From an uncultured Clostridia bacterium (GTDB lineage Bacteria; Bacillota; Clostridia; Oscillospirales; Acutalibacteraceae): DNA of 9,465 nucleotides. This document shows positions 1 to 7,106 of this stretch, piece by piece; the stretch's first letter is position 1; each line of letters opens with the position of its first letter. The translations under genes and the position numbers were made by a program. The notes below the pieces were generated by a model that worked only from the letters and a program-made list of their open reading frames with translations, ran no database searches and had not been told where the DNA came from. Location of the stretch: NCBI GenBank assembly GCA_947567585.1, contig CANONE010000078.1:1-9465 (forward strand). Reading direction: 5' to 3'.

Positions 1-47
1 TATATTGTACACCCTTTGCACGGAGCTTTGTTTCTTTAAAAGAAATA

Positions 48-73
48 AGAAAAATTTTCAGCATAATTTTTCT
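48..73. repeat. AT-rich inverted repeat upstream of the ileS promoter
   Basis: A 9-base arm (AGAAAAATT, 48-56) is repeated in inverted orientation (AATTTTTCT, 65-73) around an 8-base loop. It lies in the gene-free upstream stretch (1-130), where I see no coding gene. It could be the weak end of an upstream transcription unit or simply AT-rich promoter-upstream DNA. The stem has no GC core, so I do not call it a terminator. Confidence 0.3.
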
Positions 74-130
74 TTGATGTGGGCGGAATGGCCCGACATT
101 TACCCCCGCCGCCCAAAAGCCACATTTTCC

Positions 131-159
131 TTGACTTTCCCGCGCCCCCGTGATATAAT
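131..159 (+). promoter_or_regulatory. Sigma-A promoter of the T-box/ileS transcription unit
   Basis: A -35 box TTGACT (131-136) and a perfect -10 box TATAAT (154-159) are separated by exactly 17 bp. A TG dinucleotide one base before the -10 (151-152) makes it an extended -10 promoter. The expected start of transcription is near 166, just before the first T-box stem. Such a strong promoter fits a gene controlled mainly by attenuation in its leader rather than by initiation. Confidence 0.88.
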
Positions 160-173
160 ACGGCCAAAGACAA

Positions 174-395
174 TGATGGAGACAGGTATGCCGCGCCCAT
201 GGTCTCAGAGAGCCGGTGGTTGGTGCGAACCGGCGGCGAATGCGCGGCCTGCATCCCTCCTAAGTCGCGAACTGAAAGGGCTGGGGCCTTAGTAGGAGAG
301 CCGGGTCCCGCCGTTATAGGGGAGCTATTGTTGGATAGTGAAATGGGTGGTTAAACGAAGATTTGCTTCGTCCCGTTTTGGGGCGGAGCTTTTTT
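174..395 (+). promoter_or_regulatory. T-box riboswitch (tRNA-Ile sensing leader of ileS)
   Basis: This is a tRNA-binding leader RNA that controls ileS by transcription antitermination. In Stem I, GGAG (178-181) pairs with CTCC (257-260), and GCCGCGC (190-196) pairs perfectly with GCGCGGC (242-248). The two helices enclose an internal loop whose 3' side carries ATC at 253-255, an isoleucine codon in the specifier position. The Stem I tip is GCCGGT/ACCGGC (212-217/229-234), capped by a GGTTGGTGCGA loop and preceded by AGAGAG, as is usual for the distal T-box elements. The T-box proper is TGGGTGGTTAA (344-354). ACGAAG (355-360) pairs with CTTCGT (366-371) and GGG (345-347) with CCC (372-374). 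This leaves the 7-base bulge TGGTTAA, whose TGGT complements the ACCA 3' end of uncharged tRNA-Ile. When the tRNA is charged, the competing terminator at 365-395 forms. The specifier is assigned from codon position and downstream gene identity; the base after ATC is C rather than the usual purine. Confidence 0.95.
365..395 (+). terminator. T-box intrinsic (attenuation) terminator
   Basis: GCTTCGTCCC (365-374) pairs over 10 bp, with two G-U wobbles, with GGGGCGGAGC (380-389) across a GTTTT loop, and six T follow (390-395). The 5' arm is also the 3' arm of the antiterminator, so the two structures exclude each other. The stem ends 18 bases before the ileS start codon. Confidence 0.93.
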
Positions 396-413
396 ATTGA
401 AAGGAAGAGGCGT

Positions 414-3400
414 ATGAGCAAGTATCAAGAGGTCTCCGCAAATCTGAATTTTGTGGAGAGGGAAAAGGAAACCGTGAAGTTTTGGACAGAGCACGAAATC
501 TTTGAGAAAAGCGTGGAGATCCGCCAGGGAAGCCCAACCTACGTTTTCTACGACGGCCCCCCCACGGCCAATGGCAAACCCCACATCGGCCACCCGGAGA
601 CTCGGGCTTTCAAGGATCTGTTTCCCCGCTACCAGACCATGAAGGGGAAGATGGTCCCCCGCAAGGCCGGCTGGGACACCCACGGCCTGCCTGTGGAGCT
701 GGAGGTGGAAAAGCTCCTGCACATCAACGGCAAGGAGCAGATTGAAGAGTACGGCATCGCCCCCTTTATTGAAAAGTGCAAGGAGAGCGTGTGGAAGTAT
801 AAGGGCATGTGGGAAGATTTCTCCAAGGCCATCGGCTTCTGGGCGGATATGGAGCGCCCCTACGTCACCTACGACAACAGCTTTATCGAGTCGGAATGGT
901 GGGCCCTCAAGCAGATTTGGGAAAAAGGGCTGCTGTATAAGGGCTTTAAGATCGTGCCCTACTGCCCCCGCTGCGGCACGCCCCTCTCTTCCCACGAGGT
1001 GGCCCAGGGCTATAAGGACGTGAAGGAACGCTCGGCCATAGCCCGCTTTAAGTGTAAGGAAGAGGACGCTTACATCTTGGCTTGGACCACCACGCCCTGG
1101 ACTCTGCCTTCTAACGTGGCCTTGTGCGTCAATGCCAAAGAGGACTATGTAAAGGTGAAGCACAGCACTGAAGCAGGCGAGTCCACCTATTATCTGGCCG
1201 CCGCTTTATGCGACGCCGTGCTGGGCGAAGGCAGCTATACCGTCCTGGAAACATATAAGGGCGCTGATTTGGAAAACAAGGAGTACGAACCCCTGTTTGA
1301 CTTTGTCAGCCCCAAGGAGCGCTGCTGGTACGTGGTATGCGACGACTATGTGACCCTGACCGACGGCACCGGCGTGGTGCATATCGCCCCGGCCTTTGGC
1401 GAAGACGACGCCAAGGTGGGCCGCAAATACGGCCTGCCCTTGGTGCAGCTGGTGGACCAGAAAGGCCAGATGACGTCTGAGACCAAGTGGCCCGGCGTGT
1501 TCTGCAAGGACGCGGACAAAGAAATCCTCAAGGACCTGGAAAGCCGGGGCCTGCTGTTCAGCGCCCCGAAATTCGAGCACAGCTACCCCTTCTGCTGGCG
1601 CTGCGACACGCCCCTGATCTACTACGCCCGGGAGAGCTGGTATATTGAAATGACCAAGGTGAAGGACCAGCTTATCCAGAACAACAACACAGTCAACTGG
1701 CTGCCCGAAAGCATTGGCAAGGGCCGCTTTGGGGACTGGCTGGAAAACCTGCAGGACTGGGCCGTCAGCCGCAACCGGTACTGGGGCACGCCGCTGAACA
1801 TCTGGGAATGCGAATGCGGCCACCGCCACGCTGTGGGCAGCATTGCCGAGCTGCGGGAGATGTCCCCCAACTGCCCGGAGGATATTGAGCTGCACCGGCC
1901 CTTTGTGGACCAGGTTACCATCGCCTGCCCCCACTGCGGCAGACAGATGCGCCGGGTGCCGGAGGTGATCGACTGCTGGTTTGACAGCGGGGCCATGCCC
2001 TTTGCCCAGCACCACTACCCCTTTGAGAACAAGGAACTGTTCGAGAGCCAGTTCCCGGCGGAGTTTATCTCCGAGGCCGTGGACCAGACCCGGGGCTGGT
2101 TCTACTCCCTGCTGGCCATTTCCACCCTGCTGTTCGGCAAGGCGCCCTATAAAAATGTGCTGGTGCTGGGCCATGTGCTGGACGAGAACGGTCAGAAAAT
2201 GAGCAAGTCCAAGGGCAACGCGGTGGACCCCATTGCCGTTCTGGACAAATTCGGGTCCGACTCTCTGCGCTGGTACTTCTACACCACCTGCGCCCCCTGG
2301 CTGCCTAAGCGCTTTTCAGAGAAAGCTGTGATAGAGGGCCAGAAGAAATTCTTCTCCACCCTGTGGAACACCTACGCTTTCTTTGTGCTCTACGCCAATA
2401 TTGACGGATTTGACCCCACCCAGTACCGACTGGAAGACTGTGGGCTGACCGTCATGGACCGCTGGCTGCTTTCCCGGCTGAACAGCACGGTAAGGGAGGT
2501 GGACGCGCAGCTGTCCCAGTACCATGTGCCGGAGACGGCCCGGGCTTTGCAGGACTTTGTAGACCAGCTCTCCAACTGGTACGTCCGCCGCAGCCGGGAG
2601 CGCTTCTGGGTACAGGGAGAGGCCGGCGACAAGACGGCGGCCTATATGACGCTGTATACCGCCCTGGTGACGGTAGCAAAGCTGCTGGCGCCCCTGGCCC
2701 CCTTTATCAGCGAGGATATCTACCGGAACCTGGTGTGCTCGGTAGATAAGGGCGCGCCGGAGAGCGTGCATCTGTGCGGGTACCCGGTGTGCGACGCCAG
2801 CCTGGTGGACGAAAAGCTGGAACAGGATATGGACGAGGTCTTGAAAGTGGTAACGCTGGGCCGCGCCGCCCGGAATCAGGCCAATATCAAAAACCGCCAG
2901 CCTCTCGCCCGCCTGTATACGGACGCGGACCCCAGTCTCGGCGGACTCTACCAAGACATTATCCGGCAGGAACTGAATGTAAAGGACATTGCGTTTTTAA
3001 GCGATATGTCCGCGTTTACCGCTTACAGCTTTAAGCCGCAGCTGAAGCTTTTGGGCAAAAAGCTGGGCAAGCGCCTGGGGGCCGTCCGGCAGGCCCTACA
3101 GGAATTGGACGGCTCGGCCGCCAAGAAGCAGCTGGATACCCAGGGCGCTTTAACCCTTGCTCTGGAAGACGGCCAGGTCAGCTTGACCCCAGAGGAGCTG
3201 CTGATTGAAACCAGCCAGAAGGAGGGTTACACCTCCGTCTCCGACCGGGGCCTGACCGTGGTGCTGGACACCGCCCTAAGCCAGGAACTGGTAGAAGAGG
3301 GCTTTGTCCGGGAGATTGTCAGCAAGCTCCAGTCCATGCGCAAGGACGCGGGATTTGTGGTAACGGACCATATCCGGGTCAGCCACCAGGGCAGCTCCAA

Positions 3401-3545
3401 AATTGAGGAAATCCTGAAAAGGAACGAAGCATCCATTTTGGGGGACGTTCTAGGTGAAAGCTGCGCCTACGGCCAGCTGGCCGGATACACCGCCGAATGG
3501 GACGTAAACGGCGAAAAAACCAGTTTCGGCGTAGAAAAGTGTTAA
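414..3545 (+). CDS. ileS: Isoleucine--tRNA ligase (type 2, eukaryotic-like IleS)
   Basis: This cytoplasmic class I synthetase attaches isoleucine to tRNA-Ile and hydrolyses mischarged valine. It has 1043 residues from ATG 414, which has AAAGGA 8 bases upstream; an in-frame TTG at 363 lies inside the terminator and is rejected. The HIGH signature is at residues 57-60, followed by WDTHGLPVE. The CP1 editing domain shows TTTPWTLPSN (225-234) and GTGVVHIAPAFGEDD (318-332). KMSKS is at 595-599. Cysteine pairs CPRC (184-187), CWRC (394-397), CEC (466-468) and CPHC (505-508) suggest zinc sites. The remainder is the anticodon-binding helical region and C-terminal appendix. The length and the HIGHPETRAFKD context fit the IleS2 group rather than the E. 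coli-like IleS1 group. That group is known to tolerate mupirocin better than IleS1, so reduced drug sensitivity is an inference. The gene looks intact and is monocistronic between the T-box and a terminator. Confidence 0.97.
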   Translation: MSKYQEVSANLNFVEREKETVKFWTEHEIFEKSVEIRQGSPTYVFYDGPPTANGKPHIGHPETRAFKDLFPRYQTMKGKMVPRKAGWDTHGLPVELEVEKLLHINGKEQIEEYGIAPFIEKCKESVWKYKGMWEDFSKAIGFWADMERPYVTYDNSFIESEWWALKQIWEKGLLYKGFKIVPYCPRCGTPLSSHEVAQGYKDVKERSAIARFKCKEEDAYILAWTTTPWTLPSNVALCVNAKEDYVKVKHSTEAGESTYYLAAALCDAVLGEGSYTVLETYKGADLENKEYEPLFDFVSPKERCWYVVCDDYVTLTDGTGVVHIAPAFGEDDAKVGRKYGLPLVQLVDQKGQMTSETKWPGVFCKDADKEILKDLESRGLLFSAPKFEHSYPFCWRCDTPLIYYARESWYIEMTKVKDQLIQNNNTVNWLPESIGKGRFGDWLENLQDWAVSRNRYWGTPLNIWECECGHRHAVGSIAELREMSPNCPEDIELHRPFVDQVTIACPHCGRQMRRVPEVIDCWFDSGAMPFAQHHYPFENKELFESQFPAEFISEAVDQTRGWFYSLLAISTLLFGKAPYKNVLVLGHVLDENGQKMSKSKGNAVDPIAVLDKFGSDSLRWYFYTTCAPWLPKRFSEKAVIEGQKKFFSTLWNTYAFFVLYANIDGFDPTQYRLEDCGLTVMDRWLLSRLNSTVREVDAQLSQYHVPETARALQDFVDQLSNWYVRRSRERFWVQGEAGDKTAAYMTLYTALVTVAKLLAPLAPFISEDIYRNLVCSVDKGAPESVHLCGYPVCDASLVDEKLEQDMDEVLKVVTLGRAARNQANIKNRQPLARLYTDADPSLGGLYQDIIRQELNVKDIAFLSDMSAFTAYSFKPQLKLLGKKLGKRLGAVRQALQELDGSAAKKQLDTQGALTLALEDGQVSLTPEELLIETSQKEGYTSVSDRGLTVVLDTALSQELVEEGFVREIVSKLQSMRKDAGFVVTDHIRVSHQGSSKIEEILKRNEASILGDVLGESCAYGQLAGYTAEWDVNGEKTSFGVEKC

Positions 3546-3582
3546 TCATTAACCTACTCTCATTCTTTCAGTGAGTATGACG

Positions 3583-3647
3583 GCGGCCCTCCCGCTGTCC
3601 GGCTGCCAGTCTCCTTTGGCAGCCGGCGGCGAAAGGGCCGCTGTTTT
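3583..3647 (+). terminator. Long-hairpin intrinsic terminator after ileS
   Basis: An inner perfect 10-bp stem, CCGGCTGCCA (3599-3608) with TGGCAGCCGG (3617-3626), sits inside an outer 8-bp stem, GCGGCCCT (3583-3590) with AGGGCCGC (3634-3641). TGTTTT follows. It lies 40 bases after the ileS stop and separates ileS from the convergent kinase gene. On the opposite strand the hairpin has no T tract after it, so I assign it to ileS. It may still slow transcription arriving from the - strand. Confidence 0.8.
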
Positions 3648-3679
3648 CTCTATCCTGGGATTCTCTCCCTACGGTATCC

Positions 3680-4642
3680 CTAATGCAGCAGAATCACGGT
3701 ATGGAATAGCTTGGTGTTTGCATCATACCGCTGCTGTAGGGTGCCGCCATATTTTTTTACCGTCCCCCGGATGCTCTTTAGGCCGGCGCCATGCCGTTCT
3801 TTATCAGCCTTCCAGGTGGCAAAGCCCCCCATTCCGTCGCTTTCAGGGGGAGTCCGGCAGGTATTTACCAGGGAGATAAGAACGCTGCCGCCCGGCCGCT
3901 TGTCCACCAGCAGCTCCATGTCTGGTTCGGCGGAACCCTCGGCGGCCTCCACCGCGTTTTCCAGCAGATTCCCAAACAGGGAGGTGATCTCGCTCTGCAT
4001 CAAAAAGTCAATGGATTGGTCCCGGACATCCGCCGCAAAGCCAATCCCTTTCCCTTCGCACACCTCCTTGTACCGGCACAGGACCACATCCAAAATATGG
4101 TTGCCGCACACCCGCACCTTGTTTTGCAGCGCCGGCGATTTTTCCAGCTCCTCCACATAGCGGGATACCGCCTCCGGCTCCCCCGCCAAATCCCGGATGG
4201 TGTCCAGGTGCTTGCGGATATCGTGAATCAGCACCCGCTGCCTGTCGTACTGCTCTTCTAAGGCCCGGTAATAGTCCGCCTCCGCCTGCTCCTTTTGAAG
4301 CATGAGCTGCTGAGAGAGCTTTTGCCGGTTCATCTGTTGGCTATAGCGAAAGCCGCCGTAGATAAAGGCGTTGTCAATCAGTAAAATCAAAAGGCCCGCC
4401 AGCAAAAAGGAACCTACCGTCAGCTTTAAGCCGGTAATCATGGCGGTGTAAGCCATAATCAGCAAAATAAAGAGGGTTGTCAGAGAAAAGCAGGTAAGAA
4501 GAAGGGCGGCGGGCCGGCTGTCCCCTGCGGCGGGGCCGTCTCCGGCCAGGCGGGCGCATATTTTCGCGTAGACCCAGTAGAGCCCCTTGCCGCAGAGGGC
4601 TAAAATCAGAAAGCCCAGCAGGAAAGCCATTGTCTCTTTCAT
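3680..4642 (-). CDS. GHKL-family sensor histidine kinase (AgrC/NatK-like, short sensor)
   Basis: This is a membrane sensor kinase expected to phosphorylate the response regulator encoded immediately upstream. It has 320 residues. Three hydrophobic segments at about 5-27, 46-70 and 72-97 form the sensor. A coiled linker (about 100-135) leads to the H-box LIHDIRKHL with candidate phospho-His140. The GHKL ATPase follows, with the N-box LFGNLLENAVEAAEG (222-236) and the G-box HGAGLKSI (284-291). AgrC-type kinases usually have six or seven membrane helices and about 400-440 residues, so this sensor is clearly short, though reading frame and start look sound. Its ATG overlaps the regulator's stop by one base (TGATG), which implies translational coupling. 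It is the last gene of the unit and converges with ileS. The ligand cannot be read from the sequence. A peptide is possible by analogy with LytTR-coupled kinases, but so few membrane helices make envelope-stress sensing equally plausible. Confidence 0.88.
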   Translation of the reverse strand: MKETMAFLLGFLILALCGKGLYWVYAKICARLAGDGPAAGDSRPAALLLTCFSLTTLFILLIMAYTAMITGLKLTVGSFLLAGLLILLIDNAFIYGGFRYSQQMNRQKLSQQLMLQKEQAEADYYRALEEQYDRQRVLIHDIRKHLDTIRDLAGEPEAVSRYVEELEKSPALQNKVRVCGNHILDVVLCRYKEVCEGKGIGFAADVRDQSIDFLMQSEITSLFGNLLENAVEAAEGSAEPDMELLVDKRPGGSVLISLVNTCRTPPESDGMGGFATWKADKERHGAGLKSIRGTVKKYGGTLQQRYDANTKLFHTVILLH

Positions 4643-5373
4643 CAGCGCATCGCCTCCACGTAAAGCATATAGGTTTCCTTAAAATCCTTATACCGCCGAC
4701 GGGCTAAATAGGCGGAAACCTCCGTGCCGTCCGGCAGGCCCAGAGTAATGAGGTTGGGTGAAAAGCCGCGGACATATTTCATATTGATAATGAAGCTCCG
4801 GTGGGTGCGGTAAAAGCTGCCGATTTCCAAAAGCCCCTCCCAGTGCTTTACCGGCTGTACGGCCGCGTATTCCCGGTCCACTGCCCGAACCGTCACCTTA
4901 TGCCCCTGGGCCTCTACCATCACAATTTCATCGGCATACCGGGTGACCGTCTCCCCTGGGCTCTCTATCAGCACCGGGCGGGTATCCACGCTGAGCTGAT
5001 AGAGGGCCTCCTTCATATTCCGGAACAGGCGCTTAGGGTCCAGGGGCTTGGAAAGGTAGCGGAAAACGTGGAACTTCATGGCCTCGTCCAGGTAGTCGGC
5101 ATACGAAGTCACGATAAAAATCTTTGCGTAGGGGTTCCGGGCCTGAAGCCGCGCTCCCACCTGAATGCCGGTAATCCCAGGCATTTCCACATCCAAGAAG
5201 GCTATCTCAAAGCGGGGAGCGGCAGGAAGGTCCTCCTGGGCCAAAAGGGCTTCGCCGCTGGTATAGGCGGCGTAGGTTGGCGCGGGGAGATGGGCGGACT
5301 CAAAAAACGCCTGCAAATAGGCGGTAAGTTCCTGCAAAGCGGCTGGCTCGTCGTCGCAGAGCAAGATGCGCAT
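4642..5373 (-). CDS. LytTR-family response regulator (AgrA-like)
   Basis: A 243-residue two-component regulator. The receiver domain spans about 1-125: acidic pair D7-D8 in LLCDDEP, phospho-acceptor D61 in FLDVEMPG, the conserved T/S at VTSYADY, and the conserved Lys in YLSKPLDP. The C-terminal LytTR DNA-binding domain (about 140-240) is marked by the FYRTHRSFIINMKYV pattern typical of that family. LytTR domains bind direct-repeat sites and often control peptide export, bacteriocin or virulence genes. ATG 5373 is preceded by AGGAGG six bases upstream. It is the first gene of a two-gene unit with the kinase, served by its own promoter (5407-5435). Likely targets are its own promoter and the adjacent ABC transporter, but this is inference from position. 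Confidence 0.93.
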   Translation of the reverse strand: MRILLCDDEPAALQELTAYLQAFFESAHLPAPTYAAYTSGEALLAQEDLPAAPRFEIAFLDVEMPGITGIQVGARLQARNPYAKIFIVTSYADYLDEAMKFHVFRYLSKPLDPKRLFRNMKEALYQLSVDTRPVLIESPGETVTRYADEIVMVEAQGHKVTVRAVDREYAAVQPVKHWEGLLEIGSFYRTHRSFIINMKYVRGFSPNLITLGLPDGTEVSAYLARRRYKDFKETYMLYVEAMR

Positions 5374-5388
5374 GGGATCCCTCCTTCA

Positions 5389-5430
5389 AAAACCATTCTC
5401 AAAAACATTATAAACGAAAAGACTGGTTTT
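5389..5430. repeat. Inverted repeat spanning the response-regulator promoter
   Basis: AAAACCA (5389-5395) and its inverted copy TGGTTTT (5424-5430) flank the -10 box and the expected start site of the response-regulator promoter, with 28 bases between arms. The outer arm abuts the -35 box. This could be a regulator binding pair, but seven-base arms in AT-rich DNA can arise by chance. Confidence 0.3.
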
Positions 5431-5435
5431 GTCAC
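5407..5435 (-). promoter_or_regulatory. Promoter of the response regulator-kinase unit
   Basis: Read on the - strand, GTGACA (5435-5430; five of six consensus bases) lies 17 bp before a perfect TATAAT (5412-5407). Transcription should begin near 5400, about 27 bases ahead of the regulator's ATG. It sits in the 92-base gap after the ABC gene, and I see no terminator there, so read-through from the transporter is also possible. Confidence 0.78.
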
Positions 5436-5465
5436 GAGGCATTTTGCGGCAGGCTGGGTATAGGG

Positions 5466-7106
5466 CTATTGGACGGGGGCCAGCTCGTAGACTTCGGTGA
5501 ACTGCTTTTTCCGTTCCGGAGTCAAGTGATGGCTGACCAAAATCAGGGTGAGCTTTGGGTTTTCCAGCAGGCTTTTTTCCACAATGTCCGCGTTTTTCTG
5601 GTCCAGCGCGCTGGTGCCCTCGTCCACCAGAAGAATGGAACGGTTGTGGATCAGCGCCCGGGCAATGGCTACCCGCTGCTTCTGCCCGCCGGAAAGATTG
5701 CCGCCCTCCTCTCCCACCTGGGTTTCCAGACCCTCCGGCATAGACGCCAGGTCGTCCATAAGAGCGCTGTCGCGGACAGCCTTTTGCAGCTGGTCCTCGG
5801 TAAAGCTTTCTCCCAAGGTAATATTGTCCCGGATAGTGGAATTAAAAAGGAAGACATTTTGCTCTATATAGCTCATCTGGCCCTGGAGCTGCTCCAGGGT
5901 GAAGCCTCTGGCGTCCTTGCCGTCAAAGCGGATCGCCCCGCTATAGTCCGGCAGCCAGCCCAGCAGGAGCTTGAGCAGAGTGGACTTCCCGCAGCCGGAG
6001 GGGCCGGTAAGGGCATACTTGCCGCCTTGCTTGAATTCCATGGACAGGCCCTGCAAGACCGGCCTGTTCTCATACTGAAAGGAAAGGTTCTCCAGGCTGA
6101 TGGTCCTTTGCACAGTCGCCGGCCCGGTCCGTGCCGCCTTTGCCTCCTCCCCGCAGAGTACGATCTTCTCAAAATAGGGCCTGGCGGAGGAAAAAGACAG
6201 AAACAGCCCCGCTATGCTGCCCAAAGCGTTGGAAAGCATGCTGCAAAGGTTCCCGCCCGCCGCCAGAGACCCGGCCTGGGTATGCCCCCAGATAGCCAGA
6301 AGGCCCACCAGCCCGGTGATCAGCCCCTGGCAGATTACATTGAGGCAGCCTATCCCGGCCCAGGCGACGCCCTTCACATAGCCCAGCCGGAAGCGGGGCT
6401 TTTCAATCTGGTCGCTGGCCCGCTGGACGCCCTGGGTGAACCGCTTTTCCCGAGCGAAGAACCGCAGCACGTCCCAGCCGGAGAGCAGGTCCTTTAGGCT
6501 TCCGGTGGCGGCCGCTTGCTCCTGGGCGCAGACCTCTCCCAGCCGCTCCATGCGCTTATTAAAAAGCTGGGGAAGGAACAGCATCACCACGGTGGTTACC
6601 AGCGCCGCCAGGACCAAAGACCAGTGGATGGTCAGCATCGCCAGCACGCTGAACACCGACATGGCTATCATCTGTACCAGCTGGAAAAAGGGGTTCCAGG
6701 CCAAATTCTCTATCTGGTTTACATCATTGGTGAACCGGGAGAGATATTCGCCGGTGGCCGCGCTGTGATACGCCTGGTGGTCCATGCGGAGTAAAGTGGC
6801 GGCCATGTCGTCCCGGACAGCGTTATTCAGCTTGCGGATGGCCCGGGCCTTAAAGAGATCCGTCAGAATGTTGACGCCCATCAGGCTGAACCAGACCGCC
6901 ATCAGCAAAAGCATCCATCCAAGCAGCCCGTCCAGGTCTCCCAGAAACACGCTCTGAAAAGCCTGGGCCATCACCAGGCTGGCGGCGGCCTGTCCCCCGC
7001 AGACCACCAGCATAGGCAGAACCGCCAGCAGAACCGGGCGGTAGAATCTTTTAAGATAATGTGTTAAAGCGGCGCTGTCTTTATTTCCCTTCCTGTCTTT
7101 TTTCAT
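5466..7106 (-). CDS. ABC half-exporter (fused membrane and ATPase domains)
   Basis: An inner-membrane ATP-driven exporter of the MsbA/lipid-peptide-drug type. It has 546 residues with one membrane domain and one ATPase domain, so it should work as a dimer. Six hydrophobic helices fall within about 20-310. The ATPase shows Walker A GPSGCGKST (368-376), Q-loop IEQN, signature LSGGQKQR (471-478), Walker B ILLVDE (491-496) with catalytic E496, D-loop SALD and H-loop His526. All catalytic elements are present. The protein stops about 20 residues after the H-loop, so it lacks the usual final stretch (the region around GKIVEEGTHEEL in relatives). ATG 7106 is chosen because GGAGG precedes it by nine bases and a coherent KKDRKGNKD start follows; an in-frame start 20 codons earlier is less likely. 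It overlaps the regulator gene by 26 bp, so the two are translationally coupled. The substrate is unknown. A peptide or drug is plausible; no precursor-peptide gene is visible nearby. Confidence 0.92.
   Translation of the reverse strand: MKKDRKGNKDSAALTHYLKRFYRPVLLAVLPMLVVCGGQAAASLVMAQAFQSVFLGDLDGLLGWMLLLMAVWFSLMGVNILTDLFKARAIRKLNNAVRDDMAATLLRMDHQAYHSAATGEYLSRFTNDVNQIENLAWNPFFQLVQMIAMSVFSVLAMLTIHWSLVLAALVTTVVMLFLPQLFNKRMERLGEVCAQEQAAATGSLKDLLSGWDVLRFFAREKRFTQGVQRASDQIEKPRFRLGYVKGVAWAGIGCLNVICQGLITGLVGLLAIWGHTQAGSLAAGGNLCSMLSNALGSIAGLFLSFSSARPYFEKIVLCGEEAKAARTGPATVQRTISLENLSFQYENRPVLQGLSMEFKQGGKYALTGPSGCGKSTLLKLLLGWLPDYSGAIRFDGKDARGFTLEQLQGQMSYIEQNVFLFNSTIRDNITLGESFTEDQLQKAVRDSALMDDLASMPEGLETQVGEEGGNLSGGQKQRVAIARALIHNRSILLVDEGTSALDQKNADIVEKSLLENPKLTLILVSHHLTPERKKQFTEVYELAPVQ

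Noticed and set aside
5..292. 95-codon + strand frame in the leader region
   Set aside because: It runs through the promoter and Stem I of the T-box, which are better explained as regulatory DNA/RNA.
351..2954. Long open frames on the - strand opposite ileS (270, 322 and 212 codons)
   Set aside because: They are antisense shadows of a well-supported GC-rich gene, with low-complexity His/Val/Leu/Ala-rich translations, no ribosome binding sites and no family resemblance.
414..3545. Start of ileS at the in-frame TTG at 363
   Set aside because: That codon lies inside the antiterminator/terminator structure, with no ribosome binding site; ATG 414 has a good one.
5469..6497. 342-codon + strand frame opposite the ABC transporter gene
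   Set aside because: It mirrors the transporter coding strand, with Gln/Leu/Pro-rich composition typical of an antisense frame and no start signals.
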